Assembly (NCBI GenBank): GCA_902795255.1
Contig: CADBKS010000001.1
Span: 1-62,413 of the forward strand
DNA from: an uncultured Chloroflexota bacterium
GTDB taxonomy: Bacteria > Chloroflexota > Anaerolineae > Anaerolineales > Anaerolineaceae
Length of the DNA: 62,413 nt
Direction: 5' to 3'
A program made the position numbers and the translations under genes. The notes beneath the pieces are model-generated. The model made no database searches, was not told where the DNA came from, and worked only from the letters and a program-made list of their open reading frames with translations. This document shows, piece after piece, positions 44,611-51,801 of this stretch (position 1 is the stretch's first letter; every line of letters starts with the position of its first letter).

Positions 44611-45579
44611 ATGAAGAAAAAGCTGATGATCCTGTTGGTGCTTGCCATGGCTCTCATGGTGAGCGTTTCCTCTGTATTGGCTGCGGATGTGATCAATGTG
44701 ATCTATCATCCGACCATCGGCGGTTCGACCGCCATTGCGGTGGCGATGGCGCAGGGCTACTTCGAAGATGAGGGCCTGCGTGTGAACCTGCAGATGTATA
44801 CCTCCGGTCCTCCGGAAATCGCCGCGATGGTCGCCGGTCAGGCTGAGTTCGGTTTTATCGGCAGCGGTGCTGCATGGCTGGCTTTCAGCGGCCAGGTGGA
44901 TATCATCGCGCTGGACAACTTGGCTCTGACGGAACAGATCGTGACCCGCGCTGACAGCGGGATCGAATCGATCGCTGATTTGAAGGGTAAGACCATCGCT
45001 GTTCAGGAAGGCGCGGCGGGCTATACGCTGCTCCTGGTCTGTCTGCAGGAAAACGGAATGACTGCCAATGATGTCAGGATCCTGAACATCGCCAATGACA
45101 ACATTCCTTCTACATTCAATGACAAGAGCATTGACGCCTGGGCCGGCTGGAAACCCGCGATGACCAGTCTGCAGACTGCGCTCGGCGACAATGCGAAAGT
45201 AATCGCCGACAACACGACTTATCCGCAGTACGCGTTCCCGAGCACCTGGGTCGCCAACAAGGATTATATTGCGAAGAATCCGGAAATCACCCAGCGCTTT
45301 ATCAATGCCCTGACGAAGGCTCAGGCCTTCCGTGCCGAAAATCCGGAAATGGCATGCGCTTACGCTTCTACCTACGCCCAGCAGCCGACCAATGAACTGA
45401 CCGGCCAGCTGGCTGATGTGATCTTCCCGACGGCTGAAGCCTTCAAGGATTATTACACCACCGGTGCGTTCAAGGATATGCTCGCTAACCTGCGCAATAC
45501 CCAGGCTTCCAAAGTGACGGGCGAACTCACCATCGATGACATCTGCAGCGACGAATTCGTCCTGAAGGCATTCGAATAA
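44611..45579 (+). CDS. NitT/TauT-type substrate-binding protein
   Basis: A 322-residue secreted binding protein with a signal peptide ending SSVLAAD (no lipobox Cys). NVIYHPTIGGSTAIAVAMAQ and GYFEDEGL form the first ligand strand, then AAMVAGQAEFGFIGSGAAW, IADLKGKTIAVQEGAAG and STFNDKSIDAWAGWKPA. All fit the NMT1/SsuA fold (PF09084/PF13379). It is last in the operon, as is common for the most highly expressed component. Two terminators follow. The ligand may be a sulfonate, pyrimidine or unusual sugar acid. Confidence 0.93.
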   Translation: MKKKLMILLVLAMALMVSVSSVLAADVINVIYHPTIGGSTAIAVAMAQGYFEDEGLRVNLQMYTSGPPEIAAMVAGQAEFGFIGSGAAWLAFSGQVDIIALDNLALTEQIVTRADSGIESIADLKGKTIAVQEGAAGYTLLLVCLQENGMTANDVRILNIANDNIPSTFNDKSIDAWAGWKPAMTSLQTALGDNAKVIADNTTYPQYAFPSTWVANKDYIAKNPEITQRFINALTKAQAFRAENPEMACAYASTYAQQPTNELTGQLADVIFPTAEAFKDYYTTGAFKDMLANLRNTQASKVTGELTIDDICSDEFVLKAFE

Positions 45580-45621
45580 TACCGGGGGAGGAGATCCTCC
45601 ATCCCTGTAATTGTATGAAGA

Positions 45622-45650
45622 AAGATCCCGGCCCGGCGGACCGGGATCTT
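45622..45650 (+). terminator. terminator after the importer operon
   Basis: AAGATCCCGG (45622-45631) pairs with CCGGGATCTT (45641-45650), followed by TTC; the T-run is short. Confidence 0.75.
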
Positions 45651-45680
45651 TTCTGAAGGAAAAGCATGAAGCAAACCGAA

Positions 45681-45723
45681 AAAACAGATTCCCGCTGAGC
45701 ATCGCGGCGGGAATCTGTTTTTT
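45681..45723. terminator. second terminator hairpin
   Basis: AACAGATTCCCGC (45684-45696) pairs with GCGGGAATCTGTT (45708-45720), flanked by A-run and T-run, so it can act in either direction. It backs up the terminator 30 bases earlier. Confidence 0.85.
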
Positions 45724-45799
45724 CGCGTTTGACAGCAAAAAAATTACGGGGTAAGATTTTATCGTCATTTTTTACAACGAAATCTGGAAAGAGGGAACT

Positions 45800-46495
45800 A
45801 TGCCGGTCGGTGTTATTGTCAATTGTTTTGCTGTAGTGATCGGGGGACTGCTTGGAGCGAAGTTCGGCAGTCTGCTTTCGGAGGATCTGCGGAATAAGCT
45901 GAACCTGATCTTCGGGCTCTGCTCAATGTGCATCGGGATCACGTCGGTCATCCTGATGAAGAACATGCCCGCGGTCGTGCTTTCGGTCATCGCGGGGACG
46001 ATCATCGGACTTCTGCTCCACCTGGAAAAGCGCATCGAACATGCCGGGGTGAAGATGTCGAAGCTCTTCCCTGACGGAGGCCAGGTCCGTGATAAAAACC
46101 TGCTGGTGACGGCAATCGTCCTTTTCTGCGCCAGCGGGACCGGGATCTACGGCTCGATCGTCTCCGGAATGGAAGGCGACCACAGCATCCTGCTCGCGAA
46201 GTCGATCCTGGATCTTTTCACGGCGATGATCTTTGCCTGCACGCTGGGTCTTTCGGTCTCGGCGATCGCAGTGCCCCAGACGGTGATCTTCCTGATCCTG
46301 TTTTTCTGCGCACGCCTGATCTTCCCGCTGACGACCCCTTCCATGGTCAATGATTTCAAGGCCTGCGGCGGCTTCATCATGCTGGCGACCGGTTTCCGCA
46401 TCACGAAGATCCGTGATTTCCCGATCGCGGATATGATTCCCGCCATGATCCTGGTCTGGCCGCTCAGCGCCCTGTGGACCCATTTCATCGGCTGA
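45800..46495 (+). CDS. DUF554 (YqgA-type) membrane protein
   Basis: A 231-residue membrane protein with about seven helices. PVGVIVNCFAVVIGGLLGAKFG, then IGITSVILMKN, LVTAIVLFCASGTGIYGS and FKACGGFIMLATGFRI are the conserved parts of DUF554 (PF04474). Function unknown. Its last 143 bases (46355-46497) occur again at 48233-48375, beyond the neighbouring acyltransferase gene, which suggests that something inserted at this 3' end. Confidence 0.9.
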   Translation: MPVGVIVNCFAVVIGGLLGAKFGSLLSEDLRNKLNLIFGLCSMCIGITSVILMKNMPAVVLSVIAGTIIGLLLHLEKRIEHAGVKMSKLFPDGGQVRDKNLLVTAIVLFCASGTGIYGSIVSGMEGDHSILLAKSILDLFTAMIFACTLGLSVSAIAVPQTVIFLILFFCARLIFPLTTPSMVNDFKACGGFIMLATGFRITKIRDFPIADMIPAMILVWPLSALWTHFIG

Positions 46496-46497
46496 CC
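46355..46497 (+). repeat. 143-bp direct repeat, copy A (DUF554 3' end)
   Basis: This segment, ending just past the DUF554 stop, is repeated at 48233-48375 with very few base differences; I count about three, for example CGT/CGG, ATT/ATC and GGC/AGC codons. It forms the left border of a 1.7-kb stretch that contains the acyltransferase gene. Confidence 0.92.
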
Positions 46498-46915
46498 TGC
46501 GATAACTTCTGATCAGAAAAGGCCGCATTCCCGCGGCCTTTGTGTTTTAACCGGACCGGAAGAAGGAAAGACTGATCACCGTATATAATGCTCCGTTCTC
46601 AGGATTTTTCGAAAGAAAGTGGCTTTCAATGTGTGGGAGCACTGCAGTCTTTCCGGCCATTGTATCAATGGAGCAATATAGAATATGCAGACACTTTTGT
46701 GCATGAAAAATAATCTTGTGTGTTACTTTAATGGCAAATCCGGCCCGACTCGGAGGATATATGTGATATGATATTGTTTCTGTATAAATACGCGAAAGCC
46801 GGCGCGGGCTTTTTTTCTCAGCATTGCTGCTGTATGAGCACTTTTGATGTCCCTTTGTATCTTAATGGCTCTTCTATATCTGTGCAGGGCAGCTTTTTCG
46901 CAGAAGGAGTTTGAT
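46498..46915. other. intergenic, AT-richer than surroundings
   Basis: Begins with a terminator (AAAGGCCGC/GCGGCCTTT, 46518-46540, then TGTGTTTT) for the DUF554 gene. The rest is AT-rich with TATGATATTG-like promoter material near 46766-46776, and no recognisable gene. A frame opening at 46844 has no ribosome-binding site, whereas ATG 46916 does. Confidence 0.55.
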
Positions 46916-48145
46916 ATGAATATCCAAAAGGAAGCCGGTCTGGCCAGAAAAATGGATCCTGTGCTGTTGCTTGCTCAGACGATCGGGATCCTTGCAGTGA
47001 TCAACGGACATTATCAGGCAGCAGGTGCCACGATCAATTCTTTCTTCCCGTATTATTCCTGGCATATGCCCTTTTTTATCGCTGTTTCGGGCGTCCTCTT
47101 TGGGAGAATGGCAAAAAAGAAAAGCTTTTTACGCTATTTATGGGGGAAGTGCAATACGCTCCTGTTTCCTGCTTTGTTTGTGAATTTCTGTTACGGACTG
47201 ATTTCTGTTGTAATGCGCCATTATAAATTTATTTCTTATGGCAGTTCTCTGAGTGTGGACAGTCTGCTCCTTTCGCCTTTTATGCTGAATTATCAGTTCA
47301 GAAATGATATTTCATTATGGTTCATTTTTCAGTTATTTATCATTGAAATGATCGCCAACGCCGTGTACCGAATTCCGCTGAAAAAACAGAAATATACGGA
47401 TCTGCTGATCCTGATCATTGCCCTCTCCCTTTCGTTTTTTTCTCTGGAATACAGAAGAGCCAATCCCCATCTTACCCGGGAGAAGGTTTTGTTGCTCAGA
47501 ACCGGATTTTTGTTTGCCTTTTTTGCGTTCGGAATCTGCTATGAGAGATACATTAAAATGCTTTTTACAAACAGGAACCGGTATCTTCTCGGAATGGGTC
47601 TGGCTGTAGGTGCCCAGACGCTCCTTTTGCTGCTGACGAACTGGGATCCTTATTTTAATACCAGAGATATGAACCTTACAAGGCAGCCGAACAGTTTCCT
47701 GCCATTTTTTACATTTCTGACGGCCTTTTTTTTCGTGTTCTGCCTGTGCGGGCTGCTCTCGCCGCTGCTTGAGAAGAGCGTACTGCTGAAATTCATCGGT
47801 TCAAATATACGGTATGTGGTTTATCACCATCAATTTGCAGGGATCATGATCGGCGTTATTGCCCTGCTGCTCTGTGCTTCTGGTAATCATGGGCTGGTGC
47901 CTGAATTTGATGTAGAGCCATTCAGAACAAAACCGTGGTATAGTTTTCGCCTCAGTACAAACGGTTTCGGCAAACTGCCGTATTTGTTCATTCCGTTCTT
48001 CGGTCCGATCCTGACTTCAAAACTGATCAACCGGAATCCGAATAAAAAAATAAGATTTATCCTGTGGTGTTCACTTTTGGCGTTGATTCTCGGGTTTTTC
48101 ATTATCACCGGCAGATATTTTCAGGATTTTCTGCGTAACGCCTGA
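46916..48145 (+). CDS. acyltransferase-3 family membrane protein
   Basis: A 409-residue protein with about ten membrane helices, of the PF01757 family that O-acetylates sugars of surface glycans. The conserved N-terminal INGHYQAAGATINSFFPYYS with WHMPFFIAVSGVLFG includes the catalytic-site His of the family. AGAAGGAG lies before ATG 46916. Codons are markedly more A/T-rich than in neighbouring genes (many TTT, ATT, TTA, AAA). The gene lies between two copies of the DUF554 3' end, so acquisition by horizontal transfer is likely. Confidence 0.88.
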   Translation: MNIQKEAGLARKMDPVLLLAQTIGILAVINGHYQAAGATINSFFPYYSWHMPFFIAVSGVLFGRMAKKKSFLRYLWGKCNTLLFPALFVNFCYGLISVVMRHYKFISYGSSLSVDSLLLSPFMLNYQFRNDISLWFIFQLFIIEMIANAVYRIPLKKQKYTDLLILIIALSLSFFSLEYRRANPHLTREKVLLLRTGFLFAFFAFGICYERYIKMLFTNRNRYLLGMGLAVGAQTLLLLLTNWDPYFNTRDMNLTRQPNSFLPFFTFLTAFFFVFCLCGLLSPLLEKSVLLKFIGSNIRYVVYHHQFAGIMIGVIALLLCASGNHGLVPEFDVEPFRTKPWYSFRLSTNGFGKLPYLFIPFFGPILTSKLINRNPNKKIRFILWCSLLALILGFFIITGRYFQDFLRNA

Positions 48146-48232
48146 TGATTCTTTCTGTCGGCTGAGGCTGATAAAAAGGTGGCCGGAAGTGGAACTGAGC
48201 CCGGAGCCGGCATGTTTCGCCAATACACCGGG

Positions 48233-48375
48233 TTCAAGGCCTGCGGCGGCTTCATCATGCTGGCGACCGGTTTCCGCATCACGAAGATCCGGGATTTCCC
48301 GATCGCGGATATGATCCCCGCCATGATCCTGGTCTGGCCGCTCAGCGCCCTGTGGACCCATTTCATCAGCTGACC
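48233..48375 (+). pseudogene. duplicate fragment of the DUF554 3' end (direct repeat copy B)
   Basis: Encodes FKACGGFIMLATGFRITKIR and the remaining 28 residues up to the stop, nearly identical to the C-terminus of the intact DUF554 protein. There is no matching 5' part. The 88 bases before it (48145-48232) are unrelated to DUF554. This is the right border of the segment holding the acyltransferase gene. A frame of 64 codons reaches through it but is not expected to be a real protein. Confidence 0.92.
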
Positions 48376-48392
48376 CAAAATATGTGCTGATA

Positions 48393-48423
48393 AAAACAGG
48401 ACGGAGATCTCCGTCCTGTTTTT
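48393..48423. terminator. terminator between convergent genes
   Basis: AACAGGACGGAG (48395-48406) pairs with CTCCGTCCTGTT (48409-48420), flanked by A5 and T4, so it can serve the acyltransferase side and the secreted-repeat gene on the minus strand. Confidence 0.88.
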
Positions 48424-48447
48424 CAGTTGTATTCGATCCGGTACAGA

Positions 48448-49182
48448 TCAGAAACCATAGGTGATGATCTGCCACTCGCCTTTGTCCGCGCGGCCGAGGA
48501 ACCAGGTCCAGGTGTAGAGCTGATCCGGTTCCCAGGCGCCGTAGGCGTCTTTCGGGGACTGGAGCCAGACGGAGAAGACGGCGCATTCGTCAAAGGTGCC
48601 TCTTTCCAGACTGTTGATATATTCCAGAGCGCTCTTTGAGATCTCATCGCCGCTGTAGCGGACCAGATGGAGTTTTACGCCTTCCATCCGGTCGACCTCC
48701 GCACGGATGATATCAACAGCGGAGATCACCTCGTCCATGGTGTACAGATCGGACGCGATGAAGCTTTCCGCCCATCCCCAGGTCAGCGCCTTCCATTCGC
48801 CTTTATCGGCGCGGGCCAGGCACCAGCTCCAGACGTATTCCTGATCGGCTTCCCATGCGGCGTAGGCTTCTTTGGGGGAGCGGAACGCGGAGATGAAGAC
48901 CATGCATTCGTCGTACGGTTCCTGGTAGTTTTCCTGAATGTATTCGAGCTCATTCAGGGACTGCGCGTCACCGGCATATTCGAGCAGGTGCATCTCGCAG
49001 CCTTCCCAGCCGGAAAACTCCGCCATAATGACCTCCGCGGCGGCGTCGATTTCTTCGTTAGTATAAAGTTTTGACTCGCCGTAATTGATCGGGGCCTTTG
49101 TTTCCTGGGCACAGGCGATGCCTGCCAGGCTCATCAGGGCAGCGAGAGCCAGACATATGGTCAGTAAAGTATTTTTCTTCAT
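48448..49182 (-). CDS. secreted protein with two tandem copies of an unknown domain
   Basis: A 244-residue secreted protein. The signal peptide ends near GIACAQE. Two homologous units of about 95 residues follow: unit 1 begins LYTNEEIDAAAEVIMAE and ends WCLARADKGEWKALTWG; unit 2 begins LYTMDEVISAVDIIRAE and ends WFLGRADKGEWQIITYG. Conserved between units: LHLxxYxGD, LEYI, DECxVF, SPK(E/D)AY, and W-x(2)-DQ. I do not recognise the domain by name. The ends of the units (a Trp-rich W-x-W-x-L-x-RADKGEW segment) look like a small beta-hairpin ligand site. Possibly a binding or lysozyme-inhibitor-like protein; no firm function. Confidence 0.85.
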   Translation of the reverse strand: MKKNTLLTICLALAALMSLAGIACAQETKAPINYGESKLYTNEEIDAAAEVIMAEFSGWEGCEMHLLEYAGDAQSLNELEYIQENYQEPYDECMVFISAFRSPKEAYAAWEADQEYVWSWCLARADKGEWKALTWGWAESFIASDLYTMDEVISAVDIIRAEVDRMEGVKLHLVRYSGDEISKSALEYINSLERGTFDECAVFSVWLQSPKDAYGAWEPDQLYTWTWFLGRADKGEWQIITYGF

Positions 49183-49335
49183 TGTTTTGTTATCCTTTCG
49201 TGATTCCGGAATTCGGATCAGCTGATGTTTTTACGTTTCCGGTCCGGTAAAAGTTCCGGGACGGTCATAGCGCGGTTTTTTACGGCTTTATTTTTCTTCC
49301 TTTTCTCCTTAAATATTTCATTTTGATATGTACAA

Positions 49336-49492
49336 GGCAATCAAAAGTGAGTGCTTCGCACATGGCGCGGCCCGAATGCTCGTGTGTTTGCATAAGTTAC
49401 TTGCCGCGCCTTGTCTATTTAGCCGGGGGCACAGGCCGGCTAAAGCCGCCCGTTGCCCCCGGCACCCCCGGTTATTATGTCAAGGACGACAT
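49336..49492 (+). repeat. dispersed structured repeat, copy R2
   Basis: Second copy. Hairpin 1: GGCGCGGC (49364-49371) with GCCGCGCC (49403-49410), loop containing TCGTGTGTTTGCATA. Hairpin 2: GCCGGGGGCA (49422-49431) with TGCCCCCGGC (49454-49463) and inner CGGC-TAAA-GCCG. It fills most of the otherwise empty stretch 49183-49564 and faces copy R3, with a single gene between them. Confidence 0.9.
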
Positions 49493-49564
49493 ATTTATTG
49501 ATGGTTCCGCAGCTCTCAATGAGATTCACCCGTATATAAACTGCAGATACCCGCTGACCGGTCT

Positions 49565-50659
49565 TTATCTGCGTCCGCCGCGTCCGCCCGGGTTCCCGGA
49601 TCCGCCGCTCCGGCGGTTTTCCGGATGCCTTTCATGGCTCGGCTTGTTCTCTGCGGAAGACGGTGTGCTGCGCTGCGGGGTGATTCTGCTGCTTTCGGAA
49701 GGGCGGCGGAAACTGTCGCGGCTGCTGCCGGAAGAGGCGGACGGGCGCTGGAGAATGTCGCTGCTGCCTGAAGGCCGGCTGACCGGCTTTGACGGGCGTA
49801 CCGTATCCGGCGAGTGTTGCGGATGCCGCTGCGGTTCGGCCGGGCGGGACTGCGGCTGGCGGCTGAAGCTCTGCTGCGGTCGGACCTGCGGGCGTCTGCT
49901 GCCGGCATTGCTGAAGATGCTGCCGGCCATCATGCCGATGGCTGCCATTCCGGGCAGTCCCATGGATGCGGGAGAAAGGGATGCGCTTTCGCCCTGAGCG
50001 TCGGCTTCTTTCTTGCCGCTGAGGGTCAGGTATTTCCCGTTGTCCAGACCGGTCAGGTAGTCCCCGACAGAGACTTTGTAGAGGGCTGCGGCTTCTTTGA
50101 TCTCGGCTTCGGACATCTTTGCGCCGAGTGCGGAATCACTGTCCGTTTCATCGGAGGTGCCGATGATCTGGGAGAAAAGGTCGCTGAGAAAACTGCCGGA
50201 GCTGGTTTTTTCCGAGGCGGATTTGCCGACTACGGCGGCATAGCGCTCCCAGATGATATCCTGGGCCTGTGTGATCGGGTTCGGGATCTCACTGGCAGCA
50301 CTGACCTGGATCTTTCCGGAGGAAACGGGTTCGTCAGACAGCTTGCTGCCGCAGTATTCGCAGATGTAGGGATCGGAGGAGTTGGCGCCGCAGCGGGGGC
50401 AGTGGGTCGTGGAACCGGCGGCGGCCTGCGGTTTGCTGACGACTTCGTACTGCGCGTAATATTCTTCCAGGTGGTCCACATGGTACACCGCGTCGATCAG
50501 CTTCTTCTTGTAGGGTTCGCAGATGGTGCAGGCGGTTCCGGCGATCGCGCAGTCGCTGGGACAGTTGGCGCAGGGGCGTTCGACGGTCTTTTTTTCGCTG
50601 TCGCTGCCGTCAAGATCCAGCCCCGTGATTTTTTCGAGAAGATCATTAATAATAGACAT
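49565..50659 (-). CDS. zinc-ribbon protein with long disordered Arg/Ser/Pro-rich tail
   Basis: A 364-residue cytosolic protein. A first Cys cluster, CANCPSDCAIAGTACTIC (about residues 30-47), and a second two-knuckle zinc ribbon, CPRCGANSSDPYICEYCGSKL (about 84-104, listed here as knuckles CPRC and CEYC), are followed by a helical middle. The tail from about residue 255 is Arg/Pro/Ser/Gln-rich and ends in GGSGNPGGRGGRR, an RGG-like disordered region. The combination suggests nucleic-acid or protein-scaffold binding. AGGAG precedes ATG 50659. It is flanked by inverted copies R2 and R3 of the dispersed repeat. No family name recognised. Confidence 0.8.
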   Translation of the reverse strand: MSIINDLLEKITGLDLDGSDSEKKTVERPCANCPSDCAIAGTACTICEPYKKKLIDAVYHVDHLEEYYAQYEVVSKPQAAAGSTTHCPRCGANSSDPYICEYCGSKLSDEPVSSGKIQVSAASEIPNPITQAQDIIWERYAAVVGKSASEKTSSGSFLSDLFSQIIGTSDETDSDSALGAKMSEAEIKEAAALYKVSVGDYLTGLDNGKYLTLSGKKEADAQGESASLSPASMGLPGMAAIGMMAGSIFSNAGSRRPQVRPQQSFSRQPQSRPAEPQRHPQHSPDTVRPSKPVSRPSGSSDILQRPSASSGSSRDSFRRPSESSRITPQRSTPSSAENKPSHERHPENRRSGGSGNPGGRGGRR

Positions 50660-50960
50660 CATAAACTCCTGATGGATCAATGAAATAAAAAATCGATATT
50701 TTTTAGCATACCACAAACTTTTTTACATCCTGAAAAAATAATTTATTTCTAATATTTGCATGCGGTACAGCCGGCGGAAGCAGAGGGTAAACCGTACGCA
50801 TTATGATAGAATTAACAGGGAGGGAGCCGGCAGCTGTCAGCAGGCAGCAGGCAGCAGTTCCCTGCCCTGCCTTACAAAAGGTGACCGTGCTGGTTTCGGA
50901 TGAGATGGAATAGCAGTCATTTTTATAAAAAAACAATTTATCTTCTCTGATACAAAAAAT

Positions 50961-51095
50961 GGGGGGCCGGGGGCGGCGGGTGAGCTTGCTCAGCCCGACC
51001 GCCCCCGGCTATAAAAACAAGGCGCGGCCGGCGGCTTATGCAAACACACGAGCGATCGGGCCGCGCCCTGCGAAGCACTCACTTTTGATTGCCAT
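50961..51095 (-). repeat. dispersed structured repeat, copy R3
   Basis: Third copy, minus strand. Hairpin 1 arms are GGCGCGGCC and GGCCGCGCC (plus-strand positions 51059-51067 and 51021-51029); the loop has the same TCGTGTGTTTGCATA. Hairpin 2 arms are GCCGGGGGCGG and CCGCCCCCGGC (50999-51009 and 50966-50976) with inner TGAG-CAAG-CTCA. It lies in the gene-free stretch 50660-51163 between the divergent zinc-ribbon and acetyltransferase genes. The rest of that stretch is AT-rich, with no gene seen. Confidence 0.9.
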
Positions 51096-51163
51096 AATCA
51101 TAATAAAGTAAGTTCAGATCGCAGTGATTATGATTAATATTTTTTGATAAGGATATGGATGCC

Positions 51164-51682
51164 ATGAAAATTGAGGTCATTACCAAAGAAACGCTGAAAG
51201 ATTACGAGCATTTGATGCTTTCCTATATCTACGAGGAACTGGAATCTTATGAAGATGACCTGGACTGTGAATATATCTGTCTTGCGGCAATGCTTCCGAA
51301 TGAAGACGGCATCATCATCCCGGTCTCGGCACTGATCTGTCTGATGGAGCCCTTCGGTGATATTGCGGTGCTGAGCATTTATACCCTGCCCGCCTACCGC
51401 CGTCAGGGCTGCGCTTCCGAATTGCTGGACAAGGCTGTTTTTGTCGCCCGGCAGCTTTTCATTTTTGAAGATGGCGAAGACGAAGAGGACGTCACGCTGA
51501 AAGCCATCTACCGTCTCCGGCCGGAACTGCAGGAAGTCTTTGAAGCGTTCCTGAAGAAGAACCATTTTACGGACTTTGTGCTCCTGGATGAGGCGGATGA
51601 CCCGCAGGTCTGGGCGGCTCTGGCGGAGTATCATTTCTATAAGACACCGAAACCGGATGATCCGGGAACTGAAGAAGCCTGA
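51164..51682 (+). CDS. GNAT-family N-acetyltransferase
   Basis: A 172-residue acetyltransferase of the GNAT fold. Motif A, LSIYTLPAYRRQGCASELLDKA (about residues 71-92, with the acetyl-CoA pyrophosphate loop RRQGCAS), follows a central beta-sheet stretch. The N-terminus is strongly acidic and the C-terminal third is helical. ATG 51164 gives the best spacing to AAGGA; ATG 51155 is nine bases upstream. Stands alone, with a strong bidirectional terminator behind it. Substrate unknown. Confidence 0.83.
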   Translation: MKIEVITKETLKDYEHLMLSYIYEELESYEDDLDCEYICLAAMLPNEDGIIIPVSALICLMEPFGDIAVLSIYTLPAYRRQGCASELLDKAVFVARQLFIFEDGEDEEDVTLKAIYRLRPELQEVFEAFLKKNHFTDFVLLDEADDPQVWAALAEYHFYKTPKPDDPGTEEA

Positions 51683-51718
51683 GATCCTCTCTTCATTTCC
51701 AATCGGCGGATCCGAAAC

Positions 51719-51754
51719 CAAAACGCCGGCGGAAGTTTGCTCCGCCGGCGTTTT
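51719..51754. terminator. bidirectional terminator
   Basis: AAAACGCCGGCGGA pairs with TCCGCCGGCGTTTT over a seven-base loop, between the convergent acetyltransferase and papain-like peptidase genes. Confidence 0.93.
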
Positions 51755-51801
51755 GGTTTGCCCGGATGACAGGAAACAGTCCTGCCGGGTGTTCAGAGAG
51801 A

